Positions 1 to 11,458 of a DNA stretch of 64,000 nucleotides are shown piece after piece. The DNA comes from Lepidodermella squamata (lineage: Eukaryota > Gastrotricha): assembly GCA_047495785.1 (NCBI GenBank), contig JBLDXI010000002.1:2666001-2730000 (forward strand), written 5' to 3'. The notes beneath the pieces were generated by a model. That model saw only the letters and a list, made by a program, of their open reading frames with translations. It had not been told where the DNA came from and did not search any database. How positions within the stretch are numbered: position 1 is the first letter of the stretch; the number at the start of each line of letters is the position of its first letter. A program made the translations under genes and the position numbers.

Positions 1-313
1 CCACATCCCCGTAGTGAGCGGCCAGACCTAACGGGCGTCGTCCTGAAAAAGTATCTTCTATATTGACGTTGGCGCCATAAGTGATAAGTAGCTTGATCAT
101 TTCCTTCTTCTGATTGCACTGTGTAGCTCTCAGAAGAGCAGTTGCGCCTCTGATTCCATCTTGAGTGAAATCACCGCAGTAGTGGGTGTCTTTAGTGTCG
201 CGAGCGTTGATTTCAACTGCCCCTGAGCTAGCTAGCTCACGGACAGTGCTCAAATCTCCAGTGGCAGCCGCGTCTCCCAACATTTTCACTTGCTCCAAGA
301 CTCTATTTTCGGC
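1..313 (-). CDS. Ankyrin-repeat protein, paralogue 1 (partial, cut by left edge)
   Basis: Only one internal exon is inside the window; the gene continues past base 1. The exon starts after a TTTGTAG acceptor at 314 and reads about 104 residues, including ankyrin signatures such as KLLITYGANVN and RPLGLAAHYG. It closely matches the N-terminal half of the ankyrin gene at 1301-2338 (shared CGDFT and LLITYGA segments), so the two are tandem paralogues on the same strand. A possible first exon lies around 383-427, with an ATG at 427 and a hydrophobic start (MLRAVILTLIS) like a signal peptide, but no strong donor proves it. Ankyrin repeats bind other proteins; the partner cannot be inferred. The family call is firm and the 5' end is uncertain. 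Confidence 0.75.
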
Positions 314-1300
314 CTACAAATCCGATGATTAAATAAAAACTCTTAAGTAATATTATTGATGAACCAACTTTTGCAAACACTACTAGAATTGATCTGCTGA
401 TGAGGGTAAGAATCACAGCGCGTAACATGGTGAGGCGTTCAGGCAGAAATAGTCATAGCAAACAGGTTTAAATTGCGTCTTGTCAGATTGCCAAGATAGA
501 TTGTTTGATTCGAGAAAAGTGCGATGCACGGGTAGATGGATAATGATATAACAACATTATGTCGTCATCGTTCGCTTCATCTCATACCACTATCTGGCCG
601 TCAGTTATTGAGTGCGCCATCGCCCGACACAAGTGCGGTCCAGAGCGAAGCCTCTATAAATTATATAAACCGATTGCCTCTCGTGAAAAAATGGCGATGA
701 AGAAAGGCAATTCAATACTTTTGGTAATTTTCGTAATTCGGCGAGAATTCCCTGTATAGAACGATTCGCTTGATATTATTTGCGCAGCAACTTATGCGGC
801 GCCCGATATGCATTGAGAGTCTTGGGGGGTCGTGGGTGCCTCATCCACTCATTTATTGCGTAAAAAATATCAACATCATTTTATACTGATAAAAAGACGA
901 TCAGAGAGAAAAATAACGCTAAAAATCGCAATTAGGTCTTCGTCGAACGATATCGCCCTAGGGATAACTTGAATTCGTCAGTCTAAAACCTTGCATCGAT
1001 TATTTTTTTTGCTATGCTCTTCGCATACTTCCCGCGATAATGATTATAATCACGGATGCTCCACAGTCAATATTATCTTAGGAACCCGATAAGATAATGT
1101 TAGAAATTTAATTGGGGCGGATCCCTTATACTTTCATCACTTCTTGAAAGGTAAGCAAAAACACTGCATATTACCGTGAATTTTTATTGCTAGCGCAATG
1201 TGCTTTGTAACAAGATGTAGTTATCGGCAAAAACTTGGCAACATATTGAAAAATACCAGCATGAGATTAATTGGGATGAGAAATTAAAAATGATCAGAAC
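314..1300. other. Intergenic region between ankyrin paralogues
   Basis: No convincing gene. It holds the presumed short first exon and promoter of paralogue 1 on the minus strand, and the 3' flank of paralogue 2. The 66-codon plus-strand frame at 559-759 has no homology I recognise. Confidence 0.5.
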
Positions 1301-2338
1301 TCAAAGCCCATAAACTGATAAAATAAAGATTGCAAAGGTAGTCGTAGAGGCTTGCTGGCAGATTTTATCTGCTGATGACGACATGAAATTCTGAGCTGTA
1401 TACCCACGGACCTGCAGCAATTCGACTATGTCGGTGAACTGCGAAGCCCGCGCAACGTCCATTGCGCTCTGTTTATACACGTCCATTGCTTGGATATTCG
1501 CTCCTTTTTCAAGCAACCAGCGAACCACGTTTGTATGACCCTTCTCCGCCGCCCAAATCAGCGGGGTTCGGCCGAACTGGACGTCTCTGGCTTCGAGATC
1601 AACGCCCATTTCGATGAACATCTTCGCCATGTCGATTTTCGATGAATATATCGCAGAAATCAGCGCTGTGAATCCATCCTCTGCCACGACGTTGACATTC
1701 GCTCCGTAACTTATCAAGAGGTCTGCTAATTCTGGCGTGTAAGCTGCCATCAGCGCAGTGTATCCGGTATTAGTGGTAGCGTCAACTTTCGCACCCTTCT
1801 GAAGCAAATACGTGGCGACGTTCGCTTGACTGTATTCCGCAGCTTCTATCAACGGAGTAGCTCCACTGCCACTCTTCATCTCAAGAGGGGCCCCTTTATC
1901 AAGCAGATACGTGACAATGTCAAGATGGCCTCTTGCTGCGGCGATGTGAAGAGCAGTCGAATTCTTCGACCCTTCACGGGCTTCAATATTCGCCCCGGCT
2001 TCAACAAGCAGTTTCACGGCTTCAAGATTGCCGTAATGAGTCGCGAAACCAAGCGGGTGAAGTTTCGCGTTGAGGTCTGCCATATTGACGTCTGCACCAT
2101 AGGTGATTAGTAACTTCACCATATCCGCATCTGCGTCGCACTGAAGAGCCCTTAGAAGGACTGTGGCTCCGATTATTGGTTCATGGGTAAAATCGCCGCA
2201 GGTGAATCCGTCTCGAATGGCCCTTGCATTGACATCGACTGCACCGCTGACGAGGTACTTCTTCACCTTGGCCTGGTCTCCTCTAACTGCAGCAGAGCCG
2301 AGTTGGCGAATTAACGCGAACGCATCTTCGTCATCAGC
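1301..2338 (-). CDS. Ankyrin-repeat protein, paralogue 2
   Basis: The main exon encodes 345 residues after an acceptor (TTGAATAG) at 2339; the first exon with the start codon was not located. About seven to eight ankyrin repeats are visible, with motifs such as TALHIAAARGH, TPLIEAAEY and TPLIWAAEKGH, each about 33 residues. The last 15 or so residues are hydrophobic (ending AIFILSVYGL) and follow a Ser/Thr-rich stretch, unusual for a cytosolic ankyrin protein. This could be a membrane or GPI-anchor tail if the missing first exon carries a signal peptide. The neighbour at 1-313 is a paralogue on the same strand. Apart from protein binding through the repeats, the function is unknown. Confidence 0.8.
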   Translation of the reverse strand, partial: ADDEDAFALIRQLGSAAVRGDQAKVKKYLVSGAVDVNARAIRDGFTCGDFTHEPIIGATVLLRALQCDADADMVKLLITYGADVNMADLNAKLHPLGFATHYGNLEAVKLLVEAGANIEAREGSKNSTALHIAAARGHLDIVTYLLDKGAPLEMKSGSGATPLIEAAEYSQANVATYLLQKGAKVDATTNTGYTALMAAYTPELADLLISYGANVNVVAEDGFTALISAIYSSKIDMAKMFIEMGVDLEARDVQFGRTPLIWAAEKGHTNVVRWLLEKGANIQAMDVYKQSAMDVARASQFTDIVELLQVRGYTAQNFMSSSADKICQQASTTTFAIFILSVYGL

Positions 2339-3461
2339 CTATTCAATTAAGAAGGATTAAATACTCATAATTTAAGGTTTGCTAATGTTGATTACCACAG
2401 AAGGGTGACACGGGCTGCAAGTGATGAGAATTGCGAAAAGGGTAATGGGCCAACAAGAAATCGCACCTGTTGTTAGGGGCATTCGCAATCAGGCGTGAGT
2501 TGCGATGCGTATCCGAGTGTTAAAAACAATGATGAATATCATAAGCCAACAAATGAAAAAACGATTGGTGATTGGAATAAAAAGGCATTAGCTTGTTTAT
2601 TTGTGTATCTGTACATCGTCTTGAAAGGGGATGTATGCTGCCTCTGCGTGTGAGCAATCGGTGCAACGAGCGCGCTCTCGCAGTACAGTGATAATAAAAA
2701 CATTAAGAAGAAATACAGCAGAAATAATGCCGGTTGCAATAATCAGATGGTACATTCGTCTTAGCCATGCTTGAATGCGCGGGGCGCGTGAGTATAACAA
2801 CTCGGCTTCTCGGCTTCGGAGCCCATCTTTACATTATCATGATGATGCTGCTGCTGCTGTGTTAAATGGCATGCTTTTATTGCTGTGGAGTGATATTAGA
2901 TTTCATTTACAACCGTAATATATATCGGCAATTTTCATATTTTCGGGCCTGAATGCGCGTGAAATTGAGCTGCTGCGCGGTATTGTTTTTCCCGCTCGTC
3001 AAGTTCCCGGGATATTCTCAATTCACTGCGCCCGCCCCCATTTACGCGCTCTATAAGTTATTACCTGGTGTGCGAACTGATTGCCAAAAAACGTTACCTG
3101 AAACAATAACAACAGTAGTAATAGAACCACAGAATAAGGCGTGGCATACTTCGCTCATTCGGGCTGCATTAGATGTTTGTGTGTCAATGCAGAAAACATA
3201 ATCGAAAGGTATACTCCGGCAATCAAAACAAAACAAAACAAACCTCTTGTCGTGTGACGCCTAAGCACGATTGCTCAAAGAGAAAGAGTTTTTGCAAAAA
3301 ACGTTGTTCTAGGTAGTAAGATGCGTGGTAGTTTTGCAGCCGATAGTACAATGGAAAAGGAGGTCATGCTTCAATTAAAATTGCTGTTGAAAGGCTTAGA
3401 GGCTGAAAGATTATTAGTTAAAGTAATCGTGTTTTTTCTTCCTATTCTCATGGTCAATTCA
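2339..3461. other. Intergenic region upstream of the protease cluster
   Basis: Probably holds the unlocated first exon of the minus-strand ankyrin gene and the promoter of the first protease gene. A hydrophobic minus-strand frame (2597-2800) is the only coding-like signal. A short CTG-type repeat lies near 2845-2860. From about 3100 the sequence is homologous to the 5' flanks of the other protease copies. Confidence 0.4.
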
Positions 3462-4825
3462 ATGAAATCCAGCGTGATCTATATTCTCCTGATCCATATT
3501 ACAGGCAATTTGAATCGGAGTAATACGGAGTAATTCCTGAAATATGTTGCATATATTTTTCAGCGGCAAATGCAAATGCGCAAAGTGCCGTACTCTACAA
3601 AGCTGATGTTACAAGTGGTGGCCTAGACGTAATATGAGATGAGCAGAAAATTTTATTGCTAATAAATATCATGGAATATAGCATCCATCGGCTTATCTCG
3701 TTGATGTGGCCTTCGGCACACCTCCACAAACCTTCCGCCTGATGGTAGACTCAGGATCGAAGGCACTGCAGGTTGCAAGTTCTCGTTTCGCCCAATTCCT
3801 AGCCAACGGGATCGGAGGATTTGACGAAGAACAGTCTTCCTCATGGATTAACGCCACCAGATCCGGAGCGATTCGGGCGAGCGAATTCGTCTACGGCAGT
3901 GCCACTTTATCGTGCACATTTGGCTACGACAACGTTTATTTAAGCAATATTAAGGTGTCAAATACAACGATTGCTGTCACATATGCATGCCCATCGGGCA
4001 ATCCACCTAAGGGTCACTCTGGTGTCATAGGTATAGGGTGGCAGGACTATTTAGGAGGGTGCACAAGAACCTCGCCTTCTTGTATTTCGCCAGCCATTAT
4101 GCGGACGGCAGTTTCAAGAGGTAACCAACCTCTGTGGGGTATTTACCTCACAGCTAACTCTGATTTCACTTCTGGTGGCCTGAATGTTGGAGTTATCGAT
4201 TCAGCGCAATATTCGGGAAGGTTAGTCTACACTCCTTTGACTCAGAAGGGGATTCGCGATTCCACATGGTATGTGAATCTGAAAGAAATTTCAGTAAGTT
4301 GGGATTACTTGCGCATTTTAAAACATACTAATACCTAACGCTACTATAAAGGTTGGTGGAACTCCAACAGCTTGTCAAGGAGGGCGCTGCTTTCTGCTTC
4401 CCGATACAGGCACCACTGGCGCGATTCACTTCCCTTCGTTAGATGTCGTTACTGCTATCGCAGCAGCTCTCGGTGCAACAAAAGCTTGTGCAGATTGCCA
4501 AGATACTGCAGACTCTTGGAATGGCACTAACTGGGGTTGGCCATGTGGTGCATCTCTCGCAGCATCTCTTCCTAGTTTTTCGCTAGATTTCGATGGTGGA
4601 CGTATGGTCATCCCGCCGACAATCTACCTCGGATCTCACCAAGCTACGAAGTCTCATCATGGGTGGTGTTCATTAGGGCGGGGTATTTTTAGAATGACTC
4701 GAAACGCAGACAATCGAGTTGTAGCTGGCAAGCCCATCATTGAGCGCTATTACAACGTTTTTGATTTCGGCAATATGCGGTATGGCTTTGCTCCGGTAAT
4801 TGGCCTGCCTGCAAATCTCGCTTGA
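3462..4825 (+). CDS. Pepsin-like aspartic protease, tandem copy 1
   Basis: Exons 3462-3519, 3564-3628, 3682-4293 and 4352-4825 join in frame to 402 residues. The N terminus (MKSSVIYILLIHITG) looks like a signal peptide, followed by a short pro-region and a two-lobed family A1 protease. The first catalytic motif is VDSGSK near residue 65 (DSG instead of the usual DTG), the second is DTGTTG in the last exon. The C terminus keeps the A1-like YYNVFDFGNMRYGFAP block. Both aspartates are present, so it may be active. An in-frame ATG at 3321 exists, but copy 3 lacks it, so the start at 3462 is preferred. Copies 2-4 follow on the same strand. It is likely secreted or lysosomal; the substrate is unknown. 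Confidence 0.85.
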
Positions 4826-5626
4826 TATCGATGAAACAATAACAACAGTAATAATAGAACCTTGGATGTTTGGGTGTTTGTATGCGGAAAATAAAAGCCA
4901 AAGGTATCTATATCGCGTTCGTGTCGCGGAAGAACCAGCACTTTGCTTATTTTTTTTGTTCAGCAGTACTGAAATGTACAGTCCATGGCTCTGTAAAACA
5001 GCAGTACTGCTCAAACGGACTGTAAAATCAAGTACGGCCGGTGCCCTGTACTCGCTGTACAGCTGAAATTAGCTGTAGACCCCAGTACAGAACGCTTGAC
5101 CGTACTGCTGAGTACTGTAGAGCTCGGGCTGTACACATGCGTACGGTTCAATTACTGTACTTATAGTACAGGAGAGAAGTTACTGTACCTGCGATATATA
5201 CAGAAGACGATGCTGTACTTTAAGTACAGTACAGTAAAAGTTGTGTAAACCGGAGTCGTCTAAACCGGAATTCCTCTGAACCGGACGGATTTCAGTGGCT
5301 CTTGCAGAAAGTGTGCACTTTACATTATAGATTTGTCGTCTAAACCGGACTCTGTAAACCGGAATTTTCCTAATTCGGAGCGATTTTAGACGTGGGAAGG
5401 TTAAAAAGTCCGGTTTAGACCGTTTCCCCTCGTTTTTCGTCATTTTCAAAGTGTTTGGAACCCAGTTTTTCCGAGGCGTAAACTTTGGTGTTGCTAAGCT
5501 TGGATAATCAACTGCCACCTCCGCTTATGATAGGTATACGATGACGATTCCTCCTCAACTACTTTTTTGTGAATAATTTTGGGAACCACATTTGCATTGG
5601 ATAGATACTGAGAGTGCTATACGATA
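4826..5626. repeat. Repeat-rich spacer: protease-unit flank remnant, GTAC-rich array, AAACCGGA array
   Basis: Bases 4833-4915 repeat the 5' flank of the protease units (shared block AACAATAACAACAGTA and GGTATCTATAT). Bases 4974-5236 contain about 17 GTAC words, mostly within CTGTAC or GTACAG. Bases 5243-5440 contain at least four AAACCGGA words plus variants and one reverse complement. No protein gene was recognised. Confidence 0.7.
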
Positions 5627-6535
5627 TTTATTTTATTTATTTATTTATTTATTTAGAAGCTATTACACCCAAAGAGGGAAGCTTGACAAAGTATAAGGAA
5701 AACAACATATAATAGCAGGACAGGATCACATTTAGGACAGGAAAGGTGTTGTAGAAGAAACAAAGTTATTGAATTAGGATTAGAAATACACGTCAATGTG
5801 TATATATAATAGTGATAGGTAATAGTAAAAATCGCAACAATTTCGGCATTTCAGCAGTATAAAAATAAAGTGTATTCAATCAGGTCCATTTCAGTATCAG
5901 GAATTAAAGTATATAAATCACAACAAAGTGTATCAAAATTAAATCAGAACAAAAATGATGATCACTGGGATAATTTAGCGGCATTCATTCCGTAGTAGTA
6001 CTGGTAAACTACCTCGCGAAAATTCTCGGCCGTTTCAGATTGCTGTGCCTCAAGAGGAAGTTGGTTCCATACTCGATAACTTAGACTCAAAGTACCGCGC
6101 AGAGAATCGTAAGTCGGTTTGAACATTGGTTCGAAGTTGCGCATGTCGTATTGGGTCGGTTCGTTTAGTTTGAATATTGCCTGCATCGCTGTTGGCGCTT
6201 GTCCGTTAACACATTTCCAGACGAAAGTCGCCAGATGAATCGCGTGCTTTTGGTGCACCGTTACCCATCCGAGGCGATGCCGAAGCGGTTCAGGATCCGC
6301 GAGTTGGTTGGCACCACAAATAATCTTCACCGCTTTGTCCTGGGTCGACTGAAGTCTGCTAAGCGTTGTTGGCACAGCCTGGCCTAGTGTAATATCGTGG
6401 TAGTTCAAATGGCTGAACACCAAGCCATTCGCCATCATTATCGCCGTCCTCCTGTCAACAAATTTTGCAGCCAGCTTTAAAGCAAACAAGCCTTTTCGGG
6501 CTTTACTTTTGGCGCCGGCGATATCAAAAGATCTA
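5627..6535 (-). mobile_element. 5'-truncated non-LTR retrotransposon (LINE) fragment
   Basis: The minus-strand frame 5962-6489 encodes about 175 residues typical of the C-terminal end of a non-LTR reverse transcriptase ORF2: a Q-D-K-A-V-K-I-I segment, then LGWVTVHQKHAIH, then VWNQLP near the end. After the stop comes a short 3' UTR and an (ATTT)n tract on the plus strand at about 5627-5655, which is an (AAAT)n tail on the element strand. This arrangement (3' end complete, 5' end missing, simple-repeat tail) is the usual outcome of target-primed reverse transcription. Jockey/CR1-like affinity is likely but unproven. The upstream reverse transcriptase and endonuclease parts are missing, so it is dead. 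The right boundary is approximate. Confidence 0.75.
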
Positions 6536-7262
6536 ATTGATCAGTGAATACCTAAATCAAGGTAATAGATTGGGAATTTTGGGAGTTTCAGGAGCTTTCG
6601 CGAAGTTCATTAAAATGAAAAAATGCCGGTTAAAACGTTGGACGAACCAAGCCGAAACATGTTGCGAACCAAGCCGAAACATGTATATGGTGCGTGCCGT
6701 ATTCTTTGGTACTGTTCATTTATCTTGATCATGATTCCAGTTTTCAGATATACGTACTTAGTTATTGATGATCACTGCAGTAAGGGGCTTAGACTTTTTA
6801 GCGGATGCTACCAATGATTTTCGATTCAAATTTTTACTCACTATTAAATTCCGATTATTTGTTGAGATTTTTCGTCATTAAGTGCACTAATCGTTCTTTA
6901 TCCACCTTAATCCACTTGAACAAACTCTTCACGCCTGTATTCACAGGTGGAAGCATAGACAACACTGTAACAGATAGGAAACTAACGATCTTTCCATAGT
7001 GAATTTATTCGAGCTGTTATTGCAAAAAGGGCGGCACGCGACCACTTTTTATGCCACCCAACGCCCTATCCGCCCATTATAATTGTAATTAATTTCAAAA
7101 ATTAAAAAAGCGGCTGGTACCTCTTTCGAAAATTTTGATTTTCTGCTCATAAATACTAGAAGCGGCCCTCTATCTAATGATACCAGGCACACCTAGTGTT
7201 CCCTTATAGATAATTTTCTAAAATTCGCCAAAAAATGCTATATCCGGTGTTTTTGGGCAAAA
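6536..7262. other. Intergenic, nothing recognised
   Basis: AT-rich, several short open frames with no recognisable family. No RNA gene or clear repeat seen. Confidence 0.4.
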
Positions 7263-8330
7263 TTGCAGATTCAGCAAAACATCTACGCCAGCGAGGTGCT
7301 CGTTGTTCAAGCAGCTATTTCGCTCTTTTACCCGATTTTTACCCGATTGCAGCAGTGTTCGTCGCGAAAAACGGCCACACGCTCTTACTCGCTCTCTTGG
7401 AAGAGGTCTGCTCTAAGCTCCAAGAAATCGGCACTCGAATTCATGCCAGTGTTCGACAACTTTTCTGCCAACATAACTACGGCTACTAAGCTTGCTGTGA
7501 AAGTTAATGGTAATTATACGATTTCGCGCGTGGGACAAGTGGAGCTCTCCGTTCCCATGCACATAATTCCCGATATGTGCCATGACGTCAAGCTGATGCG
7601 AACTCACCTTGCATCGGCTGACAAGGCTATTTTCCGCAATATTGATGGCTCTGAATATGTTTTTTACTAAGGTAACGTTATTCAGCTGATCGAATGTCAG
7701 GAATTGATAGAACTCCGAGCAGCTAATAAACTTAAGCAAGATCATGCGGATTTCCATTACAATCCCATGAGCTGTCGATTGGCTTTCCAGGTTTTTTCGC
7801 GAAGTTGTAGCTTGAAAGCTGCTCATCAGTTGGGTGTTTTGGAACGGGATCCCACCGGCACGGCTGTTTTTTGCTCAATATTGGACGAGGCGATTGACTG
7901 CAAGCGACTGATGAATTACGAATCGTGGTTTGATTTTGTCCTGTGCGTTACTTCTCTATTGTCGGCGATGGTAGTGACATTGAGCGAGCACTAATTGATG
8001 CAAAGCAACTCGAAAAAGAGCCTGTGAATACCTTCCGAAGCATTAGTTTCGCTCGTTAGTTTCCAAGATGATGCTGGTGTGACACACGGCTCGCGTCTGA
8101 TTGTGACTTGTGTTTACGAAGCGGCCAAAACCTTCGTCTGCCACTATGCCAAATTGACGAATCCAACTCACCACCAGTCAAAAAAGCCAAAAAGGCGCCT
8201 CACTTTCAGGGGCTTTGATCTTGACTTTGATCGCGATGCCTTTTTGTTTTCAGGGTTGAATATCTCTGGAATGATAGCTAATAAGCGATCGGGGTTTAGT
8301 TTGTTGGAATCGCAATTAATTGCCGAATGA
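7263..8330 (+). pseudogene. Unassigned open frames, possibly a decayed gene or retroelement
   Basis: Three consecutive plus-strand frames (7263-7670, 7704-7994 and 8079-8330) have protein-like composition but sit in shifting frames, without clear splice sites joining them. Segments such as AVKVNGNYTISRVGQVEL look like beta-rich sequence. I recognise no domain with confidence. Its position in the material inserted between protease copies 1 and 2 favours decayed mobile DNA, but an unrecognised spliced gene is possible. Confidence 0.25.
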
Positions 8331-9745
8331 AACCATTATCAACTTGAAAATGAAGAGTTATTGTTGCCGAGTTGCCAAAAATGTAAACCACGATGTGTAG
8401 GATAAAAAACGAGTTTTCGAGTAACTAGTTAAAAGTTGAAATTAAAAAACTGAAAGACTTTTTTCAGAAAGTTTTCGCATTGAGTTTCCTCTCTGATTAA
8501 TCTGATCTCTATGAACAATAACAACACTAGTAACAGAGCCACGGTATTACCGCTGTCGGCTTGCGGCCTTTGACAGTTGACGGGGAACTCCGTGACTTTG
8601 TCAAGCACGCGGGCGCGTCTGACTTTAAACATGCCTAACCTACGTATAACTTGTTCGTGCACACCCTTGATGCTTGACTTGGCATTAAGGTCCATATAAC
8701 GCATCTTATCAAAAGTTACGTAGTAGCCTGGGCTATTATTAGAGATGGGCTTGCAAGTCAATGTATCGTTGCTCAGGGGGCTTCAATTTAAGATGAGCTA
8801 CAAATCACGAATGTGCTAGTATTTGAACATTTACGTGTTAGTTACATTTGCTTATTCGGTAAAAATAGAGCGCATACGTAGCGTAAGGTTTTTTACCAAA
8901 CGTGAGCGGGTCAGGGGCCAGGGAATGTGCTGCTACCGCTAGTCGCAGGCCAATCGCAGGCCAAAAGTTGCCATGTCGACCATGCTAAAAAACAGTACTA
9001 ATTGCATGTGCACGGGAGACTTTTCATAGGAGGATTGAAAACAGGTGATAGACGACTGATGACGCCATGTCACAAGAGTTAGCATGTTGTGCGCCGAAGT
9101 CGTGCGCATAACTGCACGCAGCATGCAGTGGCAGCACTGCAAATTATTTAAGGGCACACCTTCATCCTGCTGAAAATGGGGTTTATTTTGTTATCACTCC
9201 CTACTAATGCTTTTTGACGATCGGGGACCGACTGAACGACTCGCGAAAACGTGAGTTCCCCGTCACTCTCATTTTTTATTGATACTCTTTACACAGACAC
9301 AGACACAGACACACACACACACGAACATTTTTTAAGCTTACTGCACATCCTCCTTGACGACCAACAGACGGACAGGCCGAACACGCCCTACGACAACGGG
9401 AGTTCCCCGTCATAAGGTGTGGCATACTTCGCTCACTCGGGCTTCGTTTGATGTTTGTGCGTGAATGTGGCAAACATAATCGAAAGGTATACGGTTACTC
9501 CGGCAATCAAAACAAAACAAAACAAACCTCTTGTCGTGTGACGCCTAAGCACGATTGCTCAAAGAGAAAGAGTTTTTGCAAAAAACGTTGTTCTAGGTAG
9601 TAAGATGCGTGGTAGTTTTGCAGCCGATAGTACAATGGAAAAGGAGGTCATGCATCAATTAAAATTGCTGTTGAAAGGCTTAGAGGCTGAAAGATTATTA
9701 GTTAAAGTAATCGTGTTTTTTCTTCCTATTCTCATGGTCAATTCA
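8331..9745. repeat. Insertion with inverted repeats, CA microsatellite and protease-unit 5' flank
   Basis: The protease-unit flank block appears at 8512-8537, is interrupted, and resumes near 9411. The interrupting DNA carries the 14-mer TGACGGGGAACTCC at 8578-8591 and its reverse complement at 9399-9412, with another partial reverse copy at 9253-9265. A CA-type microsatellite lies at about 9293-9324. Bases 9411-9745 are nearly identical to 3150-3461 upstream of copy 1. Confidence 0.6.
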
Positions 9746-11110
9746 ATGAAATCCAGCGTGATCTATATTCTCCTGATCCATATTACAGGCAATTTGAATC
9801 GGAGTAATACGGAGTAATTCCTGAAATATGTTGCATATATTTTTCAGCGGCAAATGCAAATGCGCAAAGTGCCGTACTCTACAAAGCTGATGTTACAAGT
9901 GGTGGCCTAGACGTAATATGAGATGAGCAGAAAATTTTATTGCTAATAAATATCATGGAATATAGCATCCATCGGCTTATCTCGTTGATGTGGCCTTCGG
10001 CACACCTCCACAAACCTTCCGCCTGATGGTAGACTCAGGATCGAAGGCACTGCAGGTTGCAAGTTCTCGTTTCGCCCAATTCCTAGCCAACGGGATCGGA
10101 GGCTTTGACGAAGAACAGTCTTCCTCATGGATTAACGCCACCAGATCCGGAGCGATTCGGGCGAGCGAACTCGTCTACGGCAGCGCTACTCTATCATGCA
10201 CATTCGGCTACGACAACGTTTATTTAGGCAATTTTAAGGTGCCAAATACAACGATTGCTGTCACATATGCATGCCCATCGGGCAATCCACCTAAGGGTCA
10301 CTCTGGTGTCATAGGTTTAGGGTGGCAGGAATATTTAGGAGGGTGCACAAGAACCTCGCCTTCTTGTATTTCGCCAGCCCTTATGCGAACGGCAGTTTCA
10401 AGGTATAACCAACCTCTGTGGAGTATTTACCTCACAGCTAACTCTGATTTCACTTCTGGTGGCCTGAATGTTGGAGGTATTGATGCATCGCAATACACAG
10501 GACCTTTGCTCTTCACTCCTTTGACTCAGAAGGGGATCCGCGATTCCACATGGTATGTGAATATGAAAGAAATTTCAGTAAGTTGGGATTACTTGCGTAT
10601 CTTATGATCTTAATAATGCTACTATGTATATAGGTTGTTGGAACTCCAACAGCTTGTCTAAAAGGGACTTGCTATCTGCTTCCCGATACAGGCACCACTG
10701 GCGCGATTCACTTCCCTTCGTTATCTGTCGTCAATGCTATCGCAGCAGCTCTCGGTGCAACAAAAGCTTGTGCAGATTGCCAAGATACTGCAGACTCTTG
10801 GAATGGCACTAACTGGGGTTGGCCATGTGGTGCATCTCTCGCAGCATCTCTTCCTAGTTTTTCGCTAGATTTCGATAGTGGACGTATGGTCATCCCGCCG
10901 ACAGTCTACCTCGGATCTCACCAAGCTACGAAGTCTCATCATGGGTGGTGTTCGTTAGGGCGGGGTATTTTTAGAATGACTCGAAACGCAGAAAATCGAG
11001 TTGTAGCTGGCAAGCCCATCATTGAGCGCTATTACAACGTTTTTGATTTCGGCAATATGCGGTATGGCTTTGCTCCGGTAACTGGCCTGCCTGCAAATCT
11101 TGCTTGGTAA
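9746..11110 (+). CDS. Pepsin-like aspartic protease, tandem copy 2
   Basis: Exons 9746-9803, 9848-9912, 9966-10577 and 10634-11110 are in frame and encode 402 residues. It is the closest relative of copy 1: the exon map is offset by exactly 6284 bases through the third exon, and the 5' flank and first two exons are almost identical. It has a signal peptide, a VDSGSK first active-site motif and a DTGTTG second motif. The last exon ends one codon later than copy 1 (NLAW). The high identity to copy 1 means recent duplication or gene conversion. The function is as for copy 1, with an unknown substrate. Confidence 0.85.
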
Positions 11111-11458
11111 CAACATTAGTAATAGAAACTTTGCTGTTTGGGTGTTTGTATGCGGAAAATAAAAGCCAAAGGTATCTATATATTCCGGCAATCAAAACGA
11201 AGCACAACAAACTTCCGGCAATTTAGCCGTTTCCTCAAATTTAACAATATTGTCGTGTGAGGCGTGCGCACGATTCCTAAATGGGAACGATTTTTTTTCA
11301 AAAAACGTTGTTTCGAGACGCGTGGTTGTTTTGTACACAATGTATACGCTGGAGAGGGAGGTCATGCATCCAATTAATATTTTTGCTGAAAAGCTGAGGC
11401 TGAATGATTACTATTTGAAGTAACATTGGTGTTTCTTCTCATTCTCATGGTCAGCTTA

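Noticed and set aside
3321-3461. Upstream in-frame ATG for protease copy 1
   Set aside because: It would put 47 extra residues before the signal peptide, and copy 3 lacks this ATG.
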